The notes beneath the pieces were generated by a model. The model saw only the letters and a list, made by a program, of their open reading frames with translations, searched no databases and was not told the DNA's origin. From Strongylocentrotus droebachiensis (lineage: Eukaryota; Echinodermata; Echinoidea; Camarodonta; Strongylocentrotidae), in the NCBI GenBank assembly GCA_035222895.1, contig JAVYIG010005321.1:62001-126000 (forward strand): a stretch of DNA of 64,000 nucleotides, given 5' to 3'. Shown one piece after another: positions 37,800-48,700 of this stretch. The translations under genes were made by a program, and so were the position numbers. The first letter of the stretch is position 1, and every line of letters starts with the position of its first letter.

Positions 37800-39400
37800 T
37801 TATAATAACGATCCAGCGAGGGGGCGCTATTACAACGAATCGAGATTACGTTATTGAGTATTCAACATGAATCGACTAATATGTTTTTAAAACAGGCTTC
37901 TTGGGCTAAAATGTTGTACTAGTTTTATTTTCGTTGTTGCTTTTGTTTTTGGTTCGGTTTATTGTCGGTCCTTTGTCGGTCTTCTGCCTGTCTTCTGTCT
38001 GTTTGTCGATGGCTGTTGTGTAAGGTCTTATACCTAATCACACCGACTTTAAACCGACTCCACACCGACTTCAAACCGACTCCATACTGACTCCACACAA
38101 TGTAGTAGTACATTAGGGTACCATCACTATTCTCATTGTGTCATGTTTCTCATCAAGCAAGGTCAAGGTTCAAGATTCAAATTATTTTAATTGCAATTTA
38201 ACATAAATTTAATACAACAAAATATACAATGAGACAATACAAATATAATGGTAATGGCCACGAGCAAAGAGGAACCAACTAAGAGTTCATCAGAGAAGAG
38301 ATTGTTTAACAATACGTCTTGAAAACAAGTTATCAATAATGAATTATTATTTATGATAATATATGAGGAGTAGTCTTGTAAACGAACATGTGCAAAACAC
38401 ATAAATAAGTTTGTCAAATTCATAATTCAGCTTGTTTGTGCAATCCATGCAACAAAAATTACAAAATAATACAAAATGATCATGCATTACCGTTATTTAG
38501 CAAATGTAGTATTATGTAACTGCAGTATAAACTATACTACATAAAATACACTTAACACACAACTACCACCTGAGTAACATACGACTTTTAAAAATAAGAG
38601 GGAATCAAAGATATAGACCGAAACAAATGATACGTTTTTAGATCGTCATCCTGTGAAAGGCACATACGCTCGCAATGTAATAAGCAACACATTTGACATA
38701 ATTTTCGCACAGTAATTTAACTCTCGATACCCTCAATGTGTATCAACCTTTCATATTTCAGTTTAAACAAACATGAGCTCAAGAAATCAATGCTAATATT
38801 AGAAAATCTTGTTGATATATATTTTATCCCCCCATTCTCCTCGTTTGGTCTCTGTATTCGAAAAATGGCGCTCCTGTTACAACAAAAGGTAGTATGACAT
38901 CATATGGCATGATCATCCGTTGTTGATGTTGGTGATGGTGGTGATAATGATGATGATGATGATGATTGCCTTTTGTTCAGCGCCGGTATTCATCTCTGTT
39001 TGCCGCTCAAGGTCCTTGCTTTAGTATATCTTACATGTTTAATGCTCTTAGTCAGTGCATCTACATGTAAGTCTATTCAAGGTTTTATTAGCATTCTCAA
39101 TCTTGAGATGATTTCGCAGCATGGAAAGAGAAAGTCTTTAAGGCGTACATAAATGCTGATGCAGACTCATCGCTCCTGATAGATTGCAGAAGGCTACTCC
39201 ACAGCTTAGGTTCCAGAGAAGCAGAAGACCCTGTCACCCGGTCCTACTGTACCACGTACGCTGCTCCGTAATACCTCGGTCATACTGAACAAACCGACAC
39301 CAGACCAACAACTGACCGATCAAAATATTACATTATCCCTAGTGCAAAAAAAGATCCATCAGTTTTGATTTGATGAAGAGTCGGTAAAGTGGTGTGACTT
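37800..39400. other. Region downstream of the receptor gene
   Basis: Probable receptor 3' UTR or intergenic DNA on the minus strand. Holds a TTCAAA-headed dispersed repeat (about 38165-38460), a GAT trinucleotide run (38930-38965) and TGACTCCACACCGACT-like short repeats (38030-38100). No AATAAA could be assigned to the receptor transcript with confidence. Confidence 0.35.
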
Positions 39401-39405
39401 TAGTA

Positions 39406-39765
39406 TTATACGTTCGAAGAACATTGCGAAACGATATCCGATCCACACTCATGTGTACCATCCTCTATCATTTCTGCAATATTGACAAGCCCACAAGTTC
39501 TCAACGATTGACTCAGCCTTTCACACGTAGCGTCTTTCCCTCTCCTTTGAAGCCAAATACGTAGCATCTGATATTTGACCTCACCGACGTCATCGAACTT
39601 CACATGTAGCTCATCGATCAGGGTCTCGACGTCGTCCTCACCACTGAGGAGACAGCGAAGGAGGTCCTTCCATTTGTTTACGGGAATGTGAATGGCCACT
39701 TTTCCGATGAGGTCACTGATGGCGCATTTCGGGGATGATGGCACCGATGAGAGCGATGGTACCGT
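39406..39765 (-). CDS. Receptor gene exon 6: Death domain and stop
   Basis: Acceptor TTCTTGCAG precedes 39765 (phase 0); stop at 39408-39406. The peptide has a short PS-rich lead, then ISDLIGKVAIHIPVNKWKDL, a helical middle (ETLIDELHVKFDDVGEVKYQ), LRIWLQRRGKDA and CERLSQSLRTCGLVNIAEMI. This is the six-helix Death domain pattern, with the conserved tryptophans in the helix 2 (KWKDL) and helix 5 (IWLQRRG) regions. The tail DIVSQCSSNV ends in a hydrophobic residue. The polypyrimidine tract of the acceptor is itself made of TTACTC repeat units continuous with the hexamer array in the intron. Confidence 0.88.
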   Translation of the reverse strand, partial: TVPSLSSVPSSPKCAISDLIGKVAIHIPVNKWKDLLRCLLSGEDDVETLIDELHVKFDDVGEVKYQMLRIWLQRRGKDATCERLSQSLRTCGLVNIAEMIEDGTHECGSDIVSQCSSNV

Positions 39766-42700
39766 CTGCAAGAATAAGAGTTGGAGTAAGAGTAAGGGTT
39801 AGAGTATGAGTCAATGGCGAATCCAGGATTTTCCAATAAGGGCGGAAATGGTTACCATCTTGTTCAAACTTTGTCAAACTTTGTTGCCAAGGGGGCAGGC
39901 CCGTCGCCATCCCCCATCTCCCTGTGGATCCGCGCATGATAAGAGTAAGAGTCAGAGTTGGAGTAAGAGTAGGATTAGAAGTAGGAGTAATAAATAGAGT
40001 AAGAGAAGGAGTAAGGGTAAGAGTAAGAGTAAGGGTAAGAGTAAGAGTAAGAGTAAGAGTCAGAGTAAGAGTAAGAGTAAGAGTAAGAGTAAGAGTAAGA
40101 GTCAGAGTAAGAGGAAGAGTAAGAGTCAGAGTAAGAGTAAGAGTAAGAGTAAGGGTAAGAGTGAGAGTAAGAGTCAGAGTAAGAGTAAGAGTCAGAGTAA
40201 GAGTAAGAGTCAGAGTAAGAGTAAGAGTAAGAGTAAGAGTAAGAGTCAGAGTAAGAGTAAGAGTCAGAGTAAGAGTAAGAGTCAGAGTTGGAGTAAGAGT
40301 CAGAGTAAGAGTAAGAGTAAGGGTAAGAGTAAGAGTAAGAGTCAGAGTAAGAGTAAGAGTAAGGGTAAGAGTAAGAGTAAGAGTAAGAGTAAGAGTAAGA
40401 GTCAGAGTAAGAGTAAGAGTAAGAGTAAGAGTAAGAGTCAGAGTTGGAGTAAGAGTCAGAGTAAGAGTAAGAGTAAGGGTAAGAGTAAGAGTAAGAGTCA
40501 GAGTAAGAGTAAGAGTAAGGGTAAGAGTAAGAGTAAGAGTAAGAGTAAGAGTAAGAGTCAGAGTAAGAGTAAGGGTAAGAGTAAGAGTAAGGGTAAGAGT
40601 AAGAGTAAGAGTAAGAGTAAGAGTAAGAGTCAGAGTCAGAGTAAGAGTAAGAGTAAGGGTAAGAGTAAGAGTAAGGGTAAGAGTAAGAGTAAGAGTAAGA
40701 GTAAGGGTAAGAGTAAGAGTAAGAGTAAGAGTCAGAGTAAGAGTCAGAGTAAGAGTCAGAGTTGGAGTAAGAGTAGGATTAGAAGTAGGAGTAATAAATA
40801 GAGTAAGAGAAGGAGTAAGGGTAGGAGTAAGAGTAAGGGTAAGAGTAAGAGTAAGAGTCAGAGTAAGAGTCAGAGTTGGAGTAAGAGTAGGATTAGAAGT
40901 AGGAGTAATAAATAGAGTAAGAGAAGGAGTAAGGGTAAGAGTAAGAGTAAGAGTCAGAGTAAGAGTCAGAGTAAGAGTCAGAGTTGGAGTAAGAGTAGGA
41001 TTAGAAGTAGGAGTAATAAATAGAGTAAGAGAAGGAGTAAGGGTAAGAGTAAGAGTAAGGGTAAGAGTAAGAGTAAGAGTCAGAGTAAGAGTCAGAGTAA
41101 GAGTCAGAGTTGGAGTAAGAGTAGGATTAGAAGTAGGAGTAATAAATAGAGTAAGAGAAGGAGTAAGGGTAAGAGTAAGAGTAAGGGTAAGAGTAAGAGT
41201 CAGAGTAAGAGTCAGAGTAAGAGTAAGAGTCAGAGTAAGAGTCAGAGTAAGAGTAAGAGTCAGAGTAAGAGTCAGAGTTGGAGTAAGAGTAGGATTAGAA
41301 GTAGGAGTAATATATAGAGTAAGAGAAGGAGTAAGGGTAAGAGTAAGAGTAAGGGTAAGAGTAAGAGTAAGAGTAAAAGTCAGAGTAAGAGTAGGAGTAA
41401 GAGTAGGAGTAAGAGTAGGATTAGGAGTAGGAGTAATATATAGAGTTAGAGAATGAGTAAGGGTAAGAGTAAGAGTAAGAGTAAGAGTCAGAGTAAGAGT
41501 AGGATTAGAAGTAGGAGTAATATATAGAGTAAGAGAAGGAGTAAGGGTAAGAGTAAGGGTAAGAGTAAGAGTAATAGATAGAGTAAGAGTAAGAGTAATA
41601 AGAAAAAAAATGCAAACAAACAAAATCCCACAATAAAATAAAACAAGTAAATCAGTCGGGGGATCCTTATTCAATCTATCTTGTGTGTGAGGTAGACCAC
41701 ATCGTTCAACTCGCGTAAAAAATGATATACATTTTCGATATTGAACAACGATTATAATGTTGACTGGAATGCGTAAGTTAAGATATAAAAATAAAGACTC
41801 TGAACAATTTGTTATAAGGTGTGATAAGGACGGCTAAGGACAAGGCGACCAATTTCAAAATGATTTGTGAACTAATTTTTTGAAGATAATCTTCATCACT
41901 AACTTAAAGGTATTACAAAGTTTTGGGAAATTTTGAAAAATGGGTGGATAGTGATTCTTTACAATTTTAATATATTTGGATGCCCCTGTGGATGTATTGA
42001 AAACACCAGAAATTTTAGCCCCTAAAACACTTCTGCTTTCGAGAAAAATTGAATATAAAGATTTACCGGTGCTCCCGGTAAATGTTGATAAATTTCAAAT
42101 AGCTCCTACGGCCGTACAATGGTAGCTGCGACCATGAAAATCTCAGAGTATGTAGTTGTGGTATATAATTTCCGAACGAGAATAGCTAATCAGTCAATTT
42201 TAGTAAATAAGCATTGTTTTATAGCTTAATTAATATCTTGACCTTGAGAGGGAGCTATTCAACATAAAGTGTTTATTATTTACAATTTCATAACTTTAGA
42301 GTCGATTTCGACCGCGACAACGATCACTGAATATTGTAGGATCGTATATGCTTCCAATATGTTCATTTGAACCAAATTCATGACCCCATACCAAAACTTT
42401 GTATTACCTTTAACTTTAAGCCAATGAGATCCCCCCCCCCCCCCAAAAAAAAAAAAGATTAGCAGTCTGTTTATAAACCTACATTTTGTTGGTCTTGTAG
42501 ATCGAAAGCGATGGATATTGGTAGCTCTGAGCTTGATCCCTTTTGCTGGTACACAACCATCGATTCAAAGAGTGCCGTGGATATTGTTTGGTTGTTTGAT
42601 GCCTTGGGCCGCAGCGAAAATGTCACAAAGTAGGGCACGGCATCTGAGCAGCAGCGAACAATGTTCCGTATTGGAATTGCCTGATGAAACATAAAGGCAA

Positions 42701-45700
42701 ACAATTGTTTAATCTAACATCTAATAAGGGAGTTTACAGATACAATCTGCGCATGGGCAGATAAAGGTCATTTGTACCAAAAAGGTAAAACCCACAGAGA
42801 TGAATACTGGATATGCGCTCATGAAAGTTATGTAACATTATTCATTTATGCACCAACGGTACATTCTATGATACGCAGGTGGAAGTATTCTTTTCAAGAG
42901 GGCAAACAAAAGGTATTCATGAAGCACATCCAGGACTTTGGCAGTTATTTTTCTAAGATGCTCAAAGTGGAACTTCTCCATGTGTAAAAGATATGTGGAT
43001 ATTTGGCGTCATTTGTACTATGTGCTATCTGTAAACTCCCTTATTGCAAGAGAATACTATCATATTTACTATGATTATTCAGATAATAGTGATCTCATGT
43101 CTAAACATTCATAGCTTTCTCATTATTGGTCTAATTTGTTTCAAACTTTCGCCATTCTGTTAGTCTTATATTTCTGCTATCGTATTAAAGAAATTGTTCA
43201 AAGGGTTGGATTTACCTTTACCTATGGTAGTGATTTAATGAAACCTGACAAAGAGGGCGGTCGAGTGATTTATTCCTTTCTACATCTATTAATTTAACTA
43301 TGTCCGTAGGAAGAATTGTATATTGTATATTTCTCCCCGGTAAATGACTGGGGGTATACATAACTCCTATAGGATAGTTGTTTTAAAATTGAATCACCAA
43401 CTAACAGGAAATGATGATTATGTAAAACTGAAATTAAGTCAAAGTATGGCTATTCCATTTAAAGGTGCTCTATAGGAAAAAGTACTATGTTAGGCAAAGA
43501 GCTTACCATACTTGTTGGTCTCTTTCCCCCGTAGGTCTCGGGCGTCCAGGCCCACTCTTCCCCTAATGATGTGCTGTCAGTCATCAGTGACACTAAGAGT
43601 GGTTCCTTGCTTTTTAGATGAATTGGATGCTTGTCTGATTGAGGGCGCTGTCCTTCGTTTTCTTTCACCCTATGCCAGGAGTCTTTGATGGTATCCACAA
43701 TGTAGCAATTCAAGTCAACCTGCTGCCGGTTGTGCATATTCTGATACTTGGCGGACACTAGGGCCTCAAGATTAAGGTACCTTTTCTTTCCGCAACCAGA
43801 GCACGCGTATTTGGAGAAGTGTGGAGTCCTGATGACAAAGTGGGTCTTGTTAGTCCGAAAGGTAACGACTGATGGAGACCGCTGACAGGCAACACGTTTA
43901 CAGTCTTCAGGGTTGTACTCCACTTCCTCATCTACCGCTTGCCAACCACCTTCTGTCTTCCCGTGAGAACGCGTGAAGTGAACCTTAAATTTCCAATCAG
44001 GGTCCATACGTGCTCGATGCGGGATATGGATGACTACCCAGTCATCAAAGGCATCTAGACCAGGCGAAAGAAGTTCAACAACAGGAGACAGACACACTTC
44101 GTCCTTCTTGAGTTTGAAATCGAATCTGGATGTGACCAAGGCTACTTTGGCCACTATCTCCTGTCGCTCCACTGATTCTGGTATCGCGCCTGGTGGGATT
44201 TCTAAGAAGACGTCTGACTCCTTGCATCGGAGCACCCCTCCTCGAGATGTGAACCAACCACGCATCACCAACCAATATGGCTCTTCACCATCATGGCTCA
44301 CCTGGATGTCTTCAGCTAAAGGGAGATTCAAAGACAGCATCATCAGTGGCTCTTCTTCAGTCGCCATTGGAATGTCCGCTATCGACATCTGTAGGCCTCT
44401 GTCACCCACTGGTGGTGCTTCCTCTGTGAAGACATTGCTCAGTCTCTGTAACAAGGCTTCGTACTTCTGGCGAACCAAACTCCTGGATATTTTTGGAGAT
44501 GCTGTTCTTATGATATTGCATGGAGATGACCCTGTAAAGTATGGCCTCTCGAAGAAACCCTTGAGATACCCCCTTATAAAAAGAAGAGAAAGAGAAGAAA
44601 GTGAAAAATAAAGAAAAATACAACATCTTTTCCTTACACAATATGTGTGAAAATGACAATACATATTTGGAAAATACCCATATTGTGCCTTATCTTTTAT
44701 GAAAAAGAACAAATTCCAATTTATGTCTTATATTTAAATAAGAATACCGTATCATGCAACTGAAAGATATTACAAACCTTACAAACTGCTTATCCAAATG
44801 TCTTGCAGTGTAAGAAATACATATTTGAATCGATTGAGGAAATAACCATATGTAATGCTTTGTAGAAAGAACAAAACATGGTGAAGGTAATGCGTTTGTC
44901 CGACTCATGGTTAACTACACAAGGCACCTGGAAAATGTAATAACCACGGTTAAAGAATCCTGGATCCGTTATCGAGATCATCTATCGACAGAATATACAA
45001 ATATTGATTGCATTGAGGGGCAAAGTTAAATCTGTATGCTCCTCGGTGATCTCAAATTAATAGGATCGCTATACAAAAATCGTCAAGTTTTAAAAAACTG
45101 TTTCAAGTGGGAGGTTAATCAATGCCGGTATTAAAAAGGTTGTCAGGTAGCTAATCAAGACTAAAAATTAGTGATTTTGCTTTTGCATAGCCATTGCGTT
45201 GCTCAAAACAATCTTTGTTGTAAATTTGCACATGTGGCAAATGATAAACCGTGCATAGAAGCAAAGAAGGCATTCGAAGTGGTAAACAAATGTCAGGGGC
45301 CCGTTTCCTTAAACTTGTTATCTTTAACAACTGCTAAGTTTCTATGACAAATTTGTTCTCAGCCAATCAGATGCCACTTTTTTCAGTAGCTTATAACGGT
45401 AGCTTGTAACTTGATATTGATATCAGGTTTTATGAAACAGGGCCCAGGCTTACCTTTTTCGCGCGATCAAAACGATCGCGATTGTGCCGATAGAGAGAGT
45501 GACGATGATACCCAAAGAGGTGCCGAATGCACGAAGAGCCGAAAGATCACCTTCCGATTCAGGAACGAGGTCCGTGACATACGGGTAGGTTGAAACTACC
45601 ATTGTTGGAGTGTAGTCCAAAGATTGGGGCTTCGCTGCAGAAGATAGGGGCAGTGGATTGTCAACATTTTTTGATAACTGCTAGATAAATCATCACTTTT

Positions 45701-48700
45701 CAAATTACAGCAACTTTTAATTTTCTTATTACAGTATCTTCATCTCGAGATAAGTTTGTAAATCTAACATACCTCTTTTATCGACTACAAACAATGTAGC
45801 ATTATTATGGATCTAAACTCGCTACATAAATATTCGACATAATAACTGTTTACAGACTTGTGAACGGGTGAACGTGAGTACACTAACAAATGTTGGTATT
45901 ATAACAAGGATCTTGTGATTATATTTACCTTGTCGAGAGCAATTTACCACTCCGAGTAATGAAACACACGCCCCCAGCGTCTGGTTGAATACAGCGTTGC
46001 TCTCCTCGCACTGCTCAGTGCACTCCGTATCTGTTGTTGAGCTGCAGTGACGTAATGCTATGATACCACACGGGCACTGGGAGCACGGCTTGCACACGTG
46101 GCTGTACGGGATTTAAATTCAAAGTTTTCAAATTCAAATTTAAAATTTATTCAACACTCTTCATACAAACATTTATAACATACAAATACAGAGTGGAATG
46201 ATAAAAAAACAAAATAGTGATAACAAATAACAATGGCAATTTATAAGAGAATTTGGGATAGGCAGAAAGGAAGGATTCCTGATATGAAAGCCCATCCCCA
46301 AAAACACACACATACAGGTTTTTTTTTTTTAAAGAAACAAGAGCAAACAAAAGAACCGGAACAAATAGTTATTTTTAATAACGGAGCAGGAGTGTATAAT
46401 ATATTTACGAAGAGAAAAGATGAAGATATGCTAAATAGATATGTTTTCAAATTATTCATGAACATTATTTTCGTATGTTTCTAAATTTCCATGAAACAGT
46501 GGCTGCATATGAAAATGAACTTTCCCCGTAAGATTTTGCTGATTCGACATTCCAAAACAGATGATTCAGCCACTTTTGAGGGGTGGATTCCACATTTACT
46601 TTGATTCGAAATTTGATACTATGTGGTATTTTTATCTTTCCAATCATGCATAAGCACATATGGTTAGAAACACGATCATTGCAGATTCACATTCTCGGTA
46701 TATTCATGTACATGTATATTTAAAATCGCGATATCAAAAATGATAATCTCTAAATTGTACAGTCCCGAGGAAACTGATTACACATGTTGAGTAGTGCGCT
46801 AGTTGAGGGAGAAGGCGCTCGGGAGAAAAACGAGAGAAAACAAAATATAATATTTTTGTAAGCGACAAACCGGTGAGTTTGATATCCGCGATACGTCACG
46901 ATCCGCTGACTATATTGCGAATTTGTGATTTGGACAGATGTTGTGATTTCAATGTTCAAACATTCATTTATGTATCTGATTTTTTTCTTCAGACTAAGAA
47001 ACTTAAAGAAGGCGGGCAGCGGTCTGAGCCTCGTGACTGATGATGCTTGACTTCCCGCGGGTCTCAGTCATGTGAAGATACTAGGGCGTGTGACATCCTT
47101 TTAAGGCACTGGCATTGACGTCACATTGCCTTAAAAGGATATCACACGAGCAGTCCACGTTCTCGCCGTGCAGATCTAAAAGTCCCTACTGTAAGCATGC
47201 GTGACCACAGCTTTTCCAGTCACCCTCTAAACGAGGATTTCTTCTGAAGCCAAAATACACCCTAAATGAGGATTTCGCGTGTTTTTCCCCAATTTCAAAC
47301 CCTAAACGGGTACTCAAAAAAGGAAACTCCTAAACAAGTATTGTAGAATTGTAACCCCTTGAGCATTTTGAAGTGAGCTAAGGATTACAATTTAAGTTGT
47401 TGACAGTGTAAAATAAATCAAATTGCACTTCTGATGTAAAATTCAAAATGTTAACGTTTATTTCAATAGAGAAGCACTAACATCACCCCGGACACTTCCA
47501 AATGTGTTTAATGCACAGACATCATAAGTCCTTTCTTTGAAAAAAGGAATTACATTTAAAATTTGATCTATTTTATATAGTACATGTTGTGTTTACAAAA
47601 AAGTACAGAATGTATAATGAACAGTAACTATTCTACTATGCAAAACAAAACATAAGTGACCAGATTTAGGCGTGAGACTTATAGGTCTAGCCCTGTGGGC
47701 TAGAAAAATAAACTTAAACGCTTATACCCGCGCGTAAAGCAGGATTTTGAACCATTTTGAATAAGTACCCTTTTTCTCGAAAATGGCCCAAAATGTACGA
47801 TTTTTAACGTCTTAATGCAGCACCACGAGGACCGCGTCCAATCTAAAAAAAGACCCCTTTATACGCGTTTTCTGGTCACGCATGCTTACAGTATTTGTAT
47901 TTGACTGAGACCTCCAGGGGTTGACTCATTGTACTTCCGCCGATCAGCTTCTCTTACTGTTTTGCTCTTATACAAATAATGAACTTGTTACAAAGGATGA
48001 ATTGACCTTTGAGACTCTCTACAATACGAGGGTTAAAAACAAAGTAAATAGAATAGAGCCCTCGCGTGATATCGGCATGATTTGAGGCATGTGATTTGTT
48101 GAACTTGATATAGAAACATAATTGTTAGTGGGTAATTCCCAAGTCGTATAAATAACCGTTTCTCATAATCCCTCCACTTTTCAAAATGTTTTATGCGAAT
48201 TAATGTCTGATTCTATTGTGGAAAGTGTATTACACTCTAACTATGATATTTGTACGTAGGCTACTTTCATTATTTGCTGAACAATATGTAAACTCTCTAT
48301 ATTAGATTACTTGCGTTGATCTCTTAAACAGGGATAAATAATGTTCAGGTTCAAATTTCAAATTCAGCATGAACACATTAATGGTACATTGAAATTTAAA
48401 AAAAAAAAATCAAAAATAAAATAGTAACAAAGATGAATTCCATTCTATCCGCGTGCTTCCATTTTAAAGGTACTATGTCCCTTTTGCAGCCAACATCAAA
48501 TTCTGTAAAATTTGCAGGAATTATGAATAGCCTATATGTCATGTATGTCCTATCTGTGAAATTTAATATTCTGTGAAATTTAAATATTCAAATTATGCAA
48601 CAAAACCCGTTGACTTGCTAGACTTCACTGTCAGATACTATTCAGTAACTGATTGGCTTTTTTCTTCTTCTTTGGTAATTACATACCTAAAATGAGCTGA

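Noticed and set aside
39936-41600. Telomere-like interstitial repeat
   Set aside because: The unit is GAGTAA/TTACTC, not TTAGGG or a known telomeric variant.
39713-41674. Open frames of about 650 (minus) and 510 (plus) codons, Leu-Thr and Val-Arg repeats
   Set aside because: Products of the GAGTAA hexamer array in an intron; only the Death-domain exon at one end is real.
44030-44611. 193-codon plus-strand frame
   Set aside because: Antisense shadow of the ZU5 exon.
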